In this document: positions 54,768-64,000 of the stretch, piece by piece
Position numbering within the stretch: the first letter of the stretch is position 1
Layout: every line of letters starts with the position of its first letter
NCBI RefSeq assembly: GCF_008830365.1
Contig: NZ_WBKI01000001.1
Span: forward strand, 1,798,001 to 1,862,000
DNA: 64,000 nt
Reading direction: 5' to 3'
Source: Serratia proteamaculans
GTDB taxonomy: Bacteria; Pseudomonadota; Gammaproteobacteria; Enterobacterales; Enterobacteriaceae
Notes under the pieces: generated by a model
The model's input: only the letters and a program-made list of their open reading frames with translations
Database searches by the model: none
What the model was told of the DNA's origin: nothing
Made by a program: the position numbers and the translations under genes

Positions 54768-55766
54768 ATGAGATTTTTGCCCGATCGCTTTACCCTGACG
54801 CTGATCGCCACCGTGCTGCTGGCTTCGTTCCTGCCGGCGCGCGGCGAGTTCGTCGGTTGGCTGAACGCGTTGACCATCGCTGCCATCGCCCTGCTGTTCT
54901 TTATGCACGGTGCCAAGCTGTCTCGCGAAGCCATTCTGGCCGGCAGCAACAACTGGCGGCTGCACCTGTGGGTGATGTTCAGCACCTTTATTATTTTCCC
55001 GACGCTCGGCGTGCTGTTTAAATGGTGGTCGCCGGTCAACGTCAGCCCCGAGTTGTATTCCGGTTTTATCTACCTGTGCATTCTGCCCGCCACCGTGCAA
55101 TCGGCCATCGCCTTTACCTCACTGGCGGGTGGCAACGTGGCCGCTGCGGTGTGCAGCGCGTCGGCCTCGAGCCTGCTGGGGATTTTCATCTCGCCATTGC
55201 TGGTCGGGCTGTTGATGAACGTGCACGGTGAAACCGGCAGCCTGCAACAAGTGGGTTCCATCGTGCTGCAACTGCTGGTGCCGTTTGTCGCTGGCCATCT
55301 GTCACGGCCACTGATCGGCAAATGGATCGAACGCAACCGCAAGCTGATCGGCAAAACCGACCAGACCTCGATTCTGTTGGTGGTGTATGCCGCCTTCAGC
55401 GAGGCGGTGACGCACGGCATCTGGCATCAGGTGGGCCTGGGTTCATTGGTGTTTATTGTGGTGGGCAGCCTGGTGCTGTTGACTATTGTGCTGGTGGTGA
55501 ACACTTATATGGCACGCTGGCTGGGCTTTAATAAAGCCGACGAAATCACCATTGTGTTCTGCGGCTCGAAGAAAAGCCTGGCGAACGGCATCCCGATGGC
55601 CAATATCCTGTTCCCGGCCGCGACCGTGGGGATTATGGTGCTGCCGTTGATGGTGTTTCATCAGGTGCAGTTGATGACCTGTGCGGTATTGGCTCGGCGT
55701 TATCAGAAGAAACAGCAGGAAAAGCAGTCGGCGCTAAGCGCAGAAGCAGAAACCGTACGGGGATAA
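54768..55766 (+). CDS. yfeH: Bile acid:sodium symporter family transporter YfeH
   Basis: The 332-residue membrane protein has about ten spans and belongs to the SBF/BASS superfamily (E. coli YfeH also 332). Conserved parts are LLFFMHGAKLSREAIL near residue 45, YLCILPATVQSAIAFTSLAGGNVAAAVCSASASSLLG split over the sodium-site helices (about 103-140), and ITIVFCGSKKSLANGIPMANILFP (about 265). The substrate is unknown for YfeH. It is divergent from yfeR. A hairpin separates it from the convergent ypeB. Confidence 0.92.
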   Translation: MRFLPDRFTLTLIATVLLASFLPARGEFVGWLNALTIAAIALLFFMHGAKLSREAILAGSNNWRLHLWVMFSTFIIFPTLGVLFKWWSPVNVSPELYSGFIYLCILPATVQSAIAFTSLAGGNVAAAVCSASASSLLGIFISPLLVGLLMNVHGETGSLQQVGSIVLQLLVPFVAGHLSRPLIGKWIERNRKLIGKTDQTSILLVVYAAFSEAVTHGIWHQVGLGSLVFIVVGSLVLLTIVLVVNTYMARWLGFNKADEITIVFCGSKKSLANGIPMANILFPAATVGIMVLPLMVFHQVQLMTCAVLARRYQKKQQEKQSALSAEAETVRG

Positions 55767-55772
55767 TAAAAT

Positions 55773-55796
55773 GGGCGCGGCACAAATACCGCGCCC
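55773..55796 (-). terminator. Hairpin between yfeH and ypeB
   Basis: The stem GGGCGCGG/CCGCGCCC around an 8-base loop has a T-rich sequence (ATTTTATTAT) after it on the minus strand, so it may end the ligA-ypeB transcript. Confidence 0.5.
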
Positions 55797-55802
55797 GGCA
55801 AC

Positions 55803-56017
55803 TCAAGTTCTCTTCAGCGGCTTGACCAGGTGGTCGAGCCCTTCGATTTTAATCGCCAACGTCATTTCCATCAGCATACCGAGTTTCCCCTGTGGGAACT
55901 CCCCTTTGCGGGCAAACCACAGCAGGTATTCTTCCGGCAGGTCAATCAACACTCGACCCTGGTACTTGCCGAACGGCATCAGGGTGTTGGCGATCTCGAT
56001 CAGATTCTCTTTTTCCA

Positions 56018-56018
<1 letters not shown>
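55803..56018 (-). CDS. ypeB: DUF3820 protein YpeB
   Basis: The 71-residue cytoplasmic protein matches E. coli YpeB (72) along its length: NLIEIANTLMPFGKYQGR, LIDLPEEYLLWFARKGEFP, then GKLGMLMEMTLAIKIEGL. The family is annotated as DUF3820 and is sometimes called a putative quorum-sensing-regulated virulence factor, which is weakly supported. The GKYxG and LPxxYLxWF motifs resemble those next to nucleases of the exonuclease X group. It overlaps the ligA stop by one base (TGATG), so it is co-translated with ligA. Confidence 0.92.
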
Positions 56019-58042
<2,024 letters not shown>

Positions 58043-58058
58043 TCACCATCAAAGATAA

Positions 58059-58081
58059 AAAACCCCCGGCAGGCGGGGGCT
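58059..58081 (-). terminator. Terminator between zipA and ligA
   Basis: The hairpin CCCCCG-CCTG-CGGGGG (minus strand) is followed by six T residues. It lies 37 bases after the zipA stop and directly before ligA, so ligA probably has its own promoter or relies on read-through. Confidence 0.7.
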
Positions 58082-58117
58082 TTGTTGTTACGGATGTTCA
58101 GTGCGTGTGGCCGTCGA

Positions 58118-59113
58118 TCAGGCGTTGTTTTCCAACACTTCACGAAGGCGCGCTTTGTAGGTTTCCAGCTTTTGCGGGGTCATCATGCGGCGCTCATCGT
58201 CCAGCACCACACCACCCACATCGTCGGCGATCCGCTGTGCCGACTGCAGCATCAGTTTGAAGTTCTGATTAGCGTCGCCATAAGACGGCACCATCATAAA
58301 CATCGACACGCCCGGCGTAGAGAAATCGGACATCATCTCAGGATCAAAGGACCCCGGCTTAACCATATTCGCCAGGCTGAACAGCACAGGACCGCTGCCC
58401 GCAGGACTGATATGGCGATGGAAGATACCCATTTCACCAAACTGGAAGCCCGCCTGCAGTACGCTCTGCAGCAGAATTTCGCCGCCGATCACGCCACCCT
58501 GATGTGCGGTAACGTGCAGCACCAGTACGGTTTCTTTCAGTTTAGCCTTGATGGCAGCAGGCGCTGGCTGAGGCTCGTGTGCCACGGCTGGCTTCACTTC
58601 CGGCTGCGGCTGTTGAGCAGGTTCGGCGTGGAATGCCGGCTCTGCTACTGGTGCCACAGGCGGGAGATCGTCAACGCGCGGTTCACGGCGTGGCGCAGGC
58701 TGCTGCGGCTCGTCGTCTTCGTCCTGCGCGTAATTGTCCAACAGAATGTCATCATAATCCGGCCGCTGAGACAGCGGTGGCGGAGCCTGATGAGCAGCCG
58801 GTTGAACGGCACGCGGTGCTGGCTCAGCCGCCGGAGCGGGCTTGGGCGCAACCACGGGTTCTTCGCGAGCGGCATCAAAATGACCAAAGGACGGCTCATC
58901 TTCCGGGTGAGCGGAGCGTACACGCACCTCTCCCACACCTTCATCGAGTTCGTCGATCGGGGATTGTTCACGTTCCTTTTTGGAACGTTTGGCTGGGCGA
59001 TCGCGAAAAAGCGATGAGCGTTCCTTACGACTGGTCCAAAGACCATGCAATAACAACGCTATTATGGCGATCGCGCCAACAACGATTAATATCAGACGCA
59101 AATCCTGCATCAT
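58118..59113 (-). CDS. zipA: Cell division protein ZipA
   Basis: This bitopic inner-membrane protein of 331 residues (E. coli 328) anchors FtsZ rings. One N-terminal span ([22 protein letters not shown]) is followed by a charged segment, then a long Pro/Gln/Ala-rich linker (about 60-185). The C-terminal FtsZ-binding domain (about 195-331) has [26 protein letters not shown] split over its core and [16 protein letters not shown]. The start MMQDLR at 59113 agrees with the homologue. It is divergent from cysZ across about 220 bases. Confidence 0.95.
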   Translation of the reverse strand: MMQDLRLILIVVGAIAIIALLLHGLWTSRKERSSLFRDRPAKRSKKEREQSPIDELDEGVGEVRVRSAHPEDEPSFGHFDAAREEPVVAPKPAPAAEPAPRAVQPAAHQAPPPLSQRPDYDDILLDNYAQDEDDEPQQPAPRREPRVDDLPPVAPVAEPAFHAEPAQQPQPEVKPAVAHEPQPAPAAIKAKLKETVLVLHVTAHQGGVIGGEILLQSVLQAGFQFGEMGIFHRHISPAGSGPVLFSLANMVKPGSFDPEMMSDFSTPGVSMFMMVPSYGDANQNFKLMLQSAQRIADDVGGVVLDDERRMMTPQKLETYKARLREVLENNA

Positions 59114-59334
59114 TGCTATCTCTGTTGTTCCAATACATTGCCACCGCGGCAAACATTCACTCTTTAACTCTATTTGCCCGAGCACACAAGTGCAAGTCCG
59201 TGCTGAACTTTATGCCAATAAAGATGATTATACTGCCTTTTTTTGCTGTTTTTTCAGCCAATGTCACCCTAGCCAGTAGAAAATCATCCCGATATGATAG
59301 CTAAGCCTGTTCAGACAAAGAGATAACTTAAGAT

Positions 59335-60096
59335 ATGTCCTATACGCAGTCACCTTCTCACTCCACCAACGGCCTTCATTATTTTGCCGAAGGCTGGCGC
59401 CTGATTTCGCGCCCGGGGATTAAACGCTATGTCGTATTACCGTTACTGGTCAACGTACTGCTGATGGGGTCCGCCTTCTGGTGGTTGTTCAGCCAGCTAG
59501 GGGATTGGATCCCAAGCATGATGAGCCATGTCCCCACCTGGCTGCAGTGGCTTAGCTATTTGCTGTGGCCGCTGGCGGTCATTTCCGTCTTGCTGGTGTT
59601 CAGCTATCTGTTCAGCACCATCACCAACCTGATTGCCGCCCCGTTTTGCGGCCTGCTGGCCGAACACCTGGAGGGCAGCCTGACCGGCAAGCCGCTGCCG
59701 GACACCGGCATCTTCGGCATTGTGAAAGATTTGCCGCGCATTATGGCGCGTGAATGGCGCAAACTGGCCTACTACCTGCCGCGCGCGCTGCTGCTGCTGA
59801 TACTCTATTTCATTCCGGGCATTGGCCAGACGGTGGCGCCGGTGCTGTGGTTCCTGTTCAGCGCCTGGATGCTGGCGATCCAGTATTGCGACTACCCGTT
59901 CGACAACCACAAGGTGAGCTTCGCCGATATGCGCCGCGCACTGCGCCAGCATAAAACCGACAACCTGCAGTTTGGCGCGATGGTCAGCCTGTTCACCATG
60001 ATCCCCATCCTTAATCTGGTGATCCTGCCGGTCGCGGTTTGTGGTGCTACTGCAATGTGGGTCGATCGTTACCGCCCACAATTCGTTCGTTCCTGA
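59335..60096 (+). CDS. cysZ: Sulfate transporter CysZ
   Basis: This 253-residue inner-membrane protein (same length as E. coli) imports sulfate for cysteine synthesis. It has four long membrane segments and hemi-penetrating helices. Visible segments are [24 protein letters not shown] at the start, [18 protein letters not shown] in the middle and [33 protein letters not shown] near the end, the last being the typical C-terminal signature. It lies upstream of cysK on the same strand, 183 bases apart, so cysK has its own promoter. Confidence 0.95.
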   Translation: MSYTQSPSHSTNGLHYFAEGWRLISRPGIKRYVVLPLLVNVLLMGSAFWWLFSQLGDWIPSMMSHVPTWLQWLSYLLWPLAVISVLLVFSYLFSTITNLIAAPFCGLLAEHLEGSLTGKPLPDTGIFGIVKDLPRIMAREWRKLAYYLPRALLLLILYFIPGIGQTVAPVLWFLFSAWMLAIQYCDYPFDNHKVSFADMRRALRQHKTDNLQFGAMVSLFTMIPILNLVILPVAVCGATAMWVDRYRPQFVRS

Positions 60097-60279
60097 GTCG
60101 TTTTACTGACCGTTTCACGATTAATTCTTCGACAGGGCGCGCAATCTGCGCCCTTATCCTTGTGCTTAAAACTTATTTCCTAATAACATATAGATATACC
60201 AATTCTTTACTTCCCTGCCGGTACTGTTAGCGTATGCTTTCGACGTTCCCCACATTTTCATAGAGTTAAAGGACGGGCT

Positions 60280-61248
60280 ATGAGCAAGATATATGAAGAC
60301 AACTCATTAACAATCGGCCATACGCCGCTGGTTCGTCTGAACCGTATCGGCAACGGACGCATTCTGGCCAAGGTTGAATCACGCAACCCCAGCTTCAGCG
60401 TTAAATGCCGCATCGGTGCCAATATGATTTGGGACGCAGAAAAACGCGGCGTACTGGTTGCCGGCAAAGAACTGGTGGAGCCAACCAGCGGCAACACTGG
60501 TATCGCACTGGCGTTCGTCGCCGCAGCGCGCGGCTATAAGCTGACGCTGACCATGCCGGAAACCATGAGCATCGAACGCCGCAAGCTGCTGAAAGCGTTG
60601 GGCGCCAATCTGGTGCTGACCGAAGGCGCTAAAGGCATGAAAGGCGCGATCGCCAAGGCGGAAGAAATTGTCGCCACCGATCCCAACCGCTACCTCATCC
60701 TGCAACAGTTCAGCAACCCGGCTAATCCGGCGATTCATGAACAAACCACCGGCCCGGAAATCTGGGACGACACCGATGGCGAAGTCGACGTTTTCATCTC
60801 CGGCGTCGGTACCGGCGGTACGCTGACCGGTGTCAGCCGCTATATAAAGAACACCAAGGGCAAGGCGATTACCACCGTGGCGGTGGAACCTACCGACTCC
60901 CCGGTGATCACCCAGGCGCTGGCCGGTGAAGAAATCAAACCGGGTCCGCACAAAATTCAGGGCATCGGCGCCGGCTTTATCCCCGGCAACCTGGATCTGG
61001 ATCTGGTCGACCGCGTTGAGCAAGTCACCAACGACGAAGCCATCAGCATGGCGCGCCGTCTGATGGACGAAGAGGGCATTCTGGCGGGCATTTCTTCCGG
61101 CGCAGCAGTGGTTGCAGCGGTGAAACTGGCTGAAGAGCCCGAGTTCGCCGACAAGACCATCGTGGTGATTTTGCCGTCCTCCGGGGAGCGCTATTTGAGC
61201 ACCGCTTTGTTCGCCGATTTGTTCACCGAACAAGAATTACAACAGTAG
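60280..61248 (+). CDS. cysK: Cysteine synthase A
   Basis: This PLP enzyme of 322 residues makes cysteine from O-acetylserine and sulfide. The PLP-binding Lys is in [15 protein letters not shown] at about residue 42. The substrate loop is [12 protein letters not shown] at about residue 68. The phosphate loop is [14 protein letters not shown] at about residue 177, and SSGAA is near residue 270. The final residues (ending EQELQQ) differ from serine acetyltransferase-like tails, as expected. The upstream AT-rich stretch probably contains a CysB site, but I could not define it. A terminator follows. Confidence 0.96.
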   Translation: MSKIYEDNSLTIGHTPLVRLNRIGNGRILAKVESRNPSFSVKCRIGANMIWDAEKRGVLVAGKELVEPTSGNTGIALAFVAAARGYKLTLTMPETMSIERRKLLKALGANLVLTEGAKGMKGAIAKAEEIVATDPNRYLILQQFSNPANPAIHEQTTGPEIWDDTDGEVDVFISGVGTGGTLTGVSRYIKNTKGKAITTVAVEPTDSPVITQALAGEEIKPGPHKIQGIGAGFIPGNLDLDLVDRVEQVTNDEAISMARRLMDEEGILAGISSGAAVVAAVKLAEEPEFADKTIVVILPSSGERYLSTALFADLFTEQELQQ

Positions 61249-61270
61249 TGCCAACCGCGCACTAATCGCT

Positions 61271-61298
61271 AAAAAAGCACCTCCCGGGGTGCTTTTTT
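61271..61298 (+). terminator. Terminator of cysK
   Basis: The stem AAAAAAGCACC/GGTGCTTTTTT around a short loop ends in a T run. Confidence 0.8.
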
Positions 61299-61379
61299 GT
61301 GGACTGGATCAAAGTTTATAGCAGTCAAAGATTGATTTTACCCGCCAGCTTTAGTATTTAACGGTGCATTATTTCGATG

Positions 61380-61395
61380 CGCGAAATTAATCACC
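61380..61395. promoter_or_regulatory. Possible CRP site in the ptsH promoter region
   Basis: CGCGA-N6-TCACC matches TGTGA-N6-TCACA at 7 of 10 positions. It lies at the place expected for CRP in the upstream pts promoter. The 395-base stretch 61249-61643 contains only control elements. Confidence 0.3.
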
Positions 61396-61414
61396 CTTCA
61401 TTTCTGGTTTAAGC

Positions 61415-61426
61415 TGAATCGATTTA
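61415..61426. promoter_or_regulatory. Cra site upstream of ptsH
   Basis: TGAATCGATTTA matches the Cra consensus TGAAWCGNTTHA well. Cra is known to act on the E. coli ptsHI promoter. Confidence 0.5.
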
Positions 61427-61431
61427 CTCAT

Positions 61432-61461
61432 TTGTCGCCAAGGCGTTAAACACGGCATAAT
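61432..61461 (+). promoter_or_regulatory. Possible sigma-70 promoter of ptsH
   Basis: TTGTCG and CATAAT are 18 bases apart, about 180 bases before ptsH, consistent with the long leader of the E. coli pts operon. Confidence 0.4.
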
Positions 61462-61643
61462 GGAGAGCGGATTAAAACGACGATGGAAGCCGAATTTTTT
61501 GATCTGAAGTGCCTAACTCGTCGTTTTCTGTTGCATCAATGCTCGCCCCTGTACCATAGTCAGGCGCTAACCAGACAAGCTAAAGTCATACCCTTGGGCT
61601 AAACTTTAGCTCCACAACACACCAATAAGTTGGGGAAACATCA

Positions 61644-61901
61644 ATGTTCCAGCAAGAAGTTACTATTACCGCTCCGAATGGTCTGCACACTCGCCCTGCC
61701 GCTCAGTTCGTGAAAGAAGCCAAAGGCTTCACGTCTGACATCACCGTAACCTCCAACGGTAAAAGCGCTAGCGCCAAAAGCCTGTTCAAACTGCAAACTC
61801 TGGGGCTGACTCAAGGGACCGTAGTGACCATCTCCGCTGAGGGTGAAGACGAGCAGAAAGCCGTTGAGCACCTGGTAAAACTGATGGCAGAGCTTGAGTA
61901 A
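61644..61901 (+). CDS. ptsH: Phosphocarrier protein HPr
   Basis: This 85-residue cytoplasmic protein passes phosphate from enzyme I to the sugar-specific IIA domains. The phosphorylated His15 lies in [16 protein letters not shown], and the second family motif [16 protein letters not shown] is around Ser46. The length is as in E. coli. It is the first gene of ptsHI-crr, 46 bases upstream of ptsI. The leader of about 180 bases carries Cra- and promoter-like elements. Confidence 0.97.
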   Translation: MFQQEVTITAPNGLHTRPAAQFVKEAKGFTSDITVTSNGKSASAKSLFKLQTLGLTQGTVVTISAEGEDEQKAVEHLVKLMAELE

Positions 61902-61947
61902 TCGGCCCGTCTTCTTAGTTAACACCAGTCAAGAGTAAGGTAGGGTT

Positions 61948-63675
61948 ATGATTTCAGGCATTTTAGTATCACCGGGTATCGCTTTTGGTAAGGCTCTCCT
62001 ACTGAAAGAAGATGAAATTGTCATCAACCGGAAGAAAATCTCTGCAGACGCTGTAGAGCAGGAAGTCCAACGTTTTCTTGATGGCCGCGCCAAGGCATCC
62101 GTGCAGTTGGAAGCGATCAAGACCAAAGCTGGCGAAACCTTCGGCGAAGAGAAAGAAGCTATCTTCGAAGGCCATATCATGCTGTTGGAAGACGAAGAGC
62201 TTGAGCAGGAAATCATAGCCCTAATCAAAGATGATCTGGCTTCTGCGGACGCGGCTGCCTACACCATCATCGAAGGCCAGGCGAAAGCGTTGGAAGAACT
62301 CGACGATGAGTACCTGAAAGAACGTGCGGCCGACGTACGTGACATCGGTAAACGCCTGCTGCAGAACATTCTGGGCCTGGCTATCGTCGATCTAAGCTCA
62401 ATCCAGAACGAAGTGATCCTGGTAGCTACCGATCTGACGCCGTCTGAGACCGCACAGTTGAACCTGGACAAAGTGCTGGGCTTCATTACCGATCTCGGCG
62501 GTCGTACTTCCCACACCTCCATCATGGCTCGCTCCCTGGAATTGCCGGCAATCGTAGGCACCAGCGACGTGACCAAGCAGGTGAAAAACGACGACTACCT
62601 GATTCTGGACGCGGTTAACAATAAAATTTACGTTAACCCAACCGCTGACGTTATCGATCAGTTGAAAGCCGAACAGAACCAATATCTGACCGAGAAAAAC
62701 GATTTGGCCAAGCTGAAAGATCTGCCGGCGATTACGCTGGACGGTCATCAGGTTGAAGTCTGTGCCAACATCGGCACCGTGCGCGACGTCGCAGGTGCAG
62801 AGCGCAACGGTTCTGAAGGTGTCGGCCTGTATCGTACTGAATTCCTGTTCATGGACCGTGACTCACTGCCAACCGAAGACGAGCAGTTCCAGGCCTATAA
62901 AGCCGTTGCGGAAGCCGTAGGCTCACAGGCTGTGATCGTCCGCACCATGGACATCGGCGGCGACAAAGACCTGCCGTACATGAACCTGCCGAAAGAAGAG
63001 AACCCGTTCCTCGGCTGGCGCGCCATCCGTATCGCCATGGACCGCAGAGAAATCCTGCACGCCCAGCTGCGTGCCATCCTGCGCGCCTCCGCGTTCGGCA
63101 AACTGCGCATCATGTTCCCGATGATCATTTCCGTGGAAGAAGTCCGCGATCTGAAAGGTGAAATCGAGACGCTGAAAGCGCAACTGCGTGAAGAAGCCAA
63201 GGCATTTGACGAAACAATTGAAGTGGGCGTGATGGTGGAAACACCGGCCGCGGCAGTGATTGCTCACCACCTGGCGAAAGAAGTCGACTTCTTTAGTATT
63301 GGGACAAACGATCTTACCCAGTATACTCTGGCGGTAGATCGCGGCAACGAGCTGATTTCTCATCTCTATAACCCGATGTCCCCATCAGTGCTTAGCCTGA
63401 TCAAACAGGTTATTGATGCATCTCACGCAGAAGGCAAGTGGACCGGTATGTGCGGTGAACTGGCTGGCGATGAGCGTGCTACACTGTTGTTATTGGGCAT
63501 GGGGCTGGATGAGTTCAGCATGAGTGCGATTTCAATCCCGCGCATCAAGAAAATTATTCGTAATACAAATTTCGAAGATGTGAAGGCGTTGGCAGCGCAA
63601 GCCTTGGCACAGCCAACGGCGCAAGATCTGATGAATTGCGTGAATAAATTCATCGAAGAAAAGACGCTCTGCTAA
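61948..63675 (+). CDS. ptsI: PTS enzyme I (phosphoenolpyruvate-protein phosphotransferase)
   Basis: This 575-residue cytoplasmic enzyme (same length as E. coli) starts the PTS relay by taking phosphate from PEP. The phosphorylated His is in [21 protein letters not shown] at about residue 189. The PEP-binding barrel has TEFLFMDR (about 300), [28 protein letters not shown] (about 455) and the catalytic Cys in GMCGELAGD (about 502). Its PEP/pyruvate poise links it functionally to the pyruvate-related genes elsewhere in the window. It is followed by crr after 49 bases. Confidence 0.97.
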   Translation: MISGILVSPGIAFGKALLLKEDEIVINRKKISADAVEQEVQRFLDGRAKASVQLEAIKTKAGETFGEEKEAIFEGHIMLLEDEELEQEIIALIKDDLASADAAAYTIIEGQAKALEELDDEYLKERAADVRDIGKRLLQNILGLAIVDLSSIQNEVILVATDLTPSETAQLNLDKVLGFITDLGGRTSHTSIMARSLELPAIVGTSDVTKQVKNDDYLILDAVNNKIYVNPTADVIDQLKAEQNQYLTEKNDLAKLKDLPAITLDGHQVEVCANIGTVRDVAGAERNGSEGVGLYRTEFLFMDRDSLPTEDEQFQAYKAVAEAVGSQAVIVRTMDIGGDKDLPYMNLPKEENPFLGWRAIRIAMDRREILHAQLRAILRASAFGKLRIMFPMIISVEEVRDLKGEIETLKAQLREEAKAFDETIEVGVMVETPAAAVIAHHLAKEVDFFSIGTNDLTQYTLAVDRGNELISHLYNPMSPSVLSLIKQVIDASHAEGKWTGMCGELAGDERATLLLLGMGLDEFSMSAISIPRIKKIIRNTNFEDVKALAAQALAQPTAQDLMNCVNKFIEEKTLC

Positions 63676-63724
63676 ACTTCCACGACACTGGAACGCCGCC
63701 CAATTTAATGCTTAGGAGAAGATC

Positions 63725-64000
63725 ATGGGTTTGTTCGATAAATTGAAATCTCTGGTTTCTGATGACAAGAAAGACACGGGCACTATCGAGATCGTAGCTC
63801 CACTTTCTGGCGAAATCGTTAATATCGAAGATGTACCTGACGTAGTATTCGCTGAAAAAATCGTTGGCGACGGTATTGCTATCAAACCAACGGGCAACAA
63901 AATGGTTGCTCCGGTTGACGGCACTATCGGTAAAATTTTTGAAACCAACCATGCTTTCTCTATCGAATCCGACAGCGGCATCGAGCTGTTTGTCCACTTC
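63725..64000 (+). CDS. crr: Glucose-specific PTS enzyme IIA (partial, cut by the window end)
   Basis: The first 92 codons of EIIA-Glc are present (full length in E. coli 169). The start [19 protein letters not shown] is the amphipathic N-terminus that contacts the membrane. The beta-sandwich begins with [19 protein letters not shown], and the first active-site His lies in [11 protein letters not shown]. The phosphorylated His90 follows in ELFVHF at the very edge. AGGAG precedes the ATG at 63725. It phosphorylates the glucose permease IIB domain and regulates adenylate cyclase and permeases. Confidence 0.96.
   Translation, partial: MGLFDKLKSLVSDDKKDTGTIEIVAPLSGEIVNIEDVPDVVFAEKIVGDGIAIKPTGNKMVAPVDGTIGKIFETNHAFSIESDSGIELFVHF

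Overview
The window is chromosomal DNA of a Serratia-like member of the Enterobacterales. I infer this from gene order and from protein-level resemblance recalled from memory, not from a search. Much of the left and right thirds follows the order of the E. coli 51-54 min region: ypdK, alaC, ypdAB, glk, yfeO, ypeC, mntH, nupC, two tRNA-Ala genes, gltX, valU-valX-valY-lysV tRNAs, then yfeR/yfeH, ypeB, ligA, zipA, cysZ, cysK, ptsH, ptsI and crr (cut by the window end). The budAB acetoin genes and the enterobactin locus within this frame fit Serratia.

Layout. 0-9.3 kb: tail of a probable outer-membrane protein, mltB, a solitary HicB-type protein, two very small membrane proteins (one is YpdK), cybB, alaC, a GNAT acetyltransferase, ybiU, and the sensor/regulator pair ypdA-ypdB. 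9.3-13.9 kb: a DUF2502 protein, the YpdB target transporter yhjX preceded by a clear array of YpdB sites, glk with a Cra site, and the ClC channel yfeO. 13.9-19 kb: an accessory block (aspartate/glutamate racemase, PACE efflux protein, LysR regulator, ipdC, aldo/keto reductase). 19-26 kb: ypeC, mntH (strong Fur box), nupC, tRNA-Ala x2, a formate/nitrite transporter, gltX, tRNA-Val x3 and tRNA-Lys, with the 3' end of tRNA-Lys and its terminator duplicated downstream.

26.3-52.6 kb: an accessory block between lysV and the yfeR/yfeH/ligA backbone. It holds a near-complete enterobactin locus (entCEBA, fepB, entS, fepDGC, entF-ybdZ-fes, fepA). Each promoter region has a Fur-box-like site, and the architecture matches E. 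coli in the opposite orientation but lacks entD, entH and fepE. Then come an orphan DppA-like binding protein, the acetoin genes budB/budA with a LysR regulator, and a minimal ethanolamine ammonia-lyase pair eutBC. Next are a nucleotidyltransferase-like protein and a FlxA-like coiled-coil protein with an excellent sigma-28 promoter. Two ERIC elements lie in the enterobactin locus.

53.7-64 kb: backbone genes for transport, DNA ligation, division, cysteine synthesis and the PTS phosphorelay.

Functional themes are pyruvate and overflow metabolism (ypdAB-yhjX, alaC, budAB, ipdC, pts) and metal supply (enterobactin, MntH). I found no prophage, transposase gene, CRISPR array or recognisable defence system. 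The most interesting signals are regulatory: a structured, terminator-bearing leader before budA, the YpdB array at yhjX, the sigma-28 promoter at flxA-like, and the duplicated tRNA-Lys end at the edge of the accessory block.
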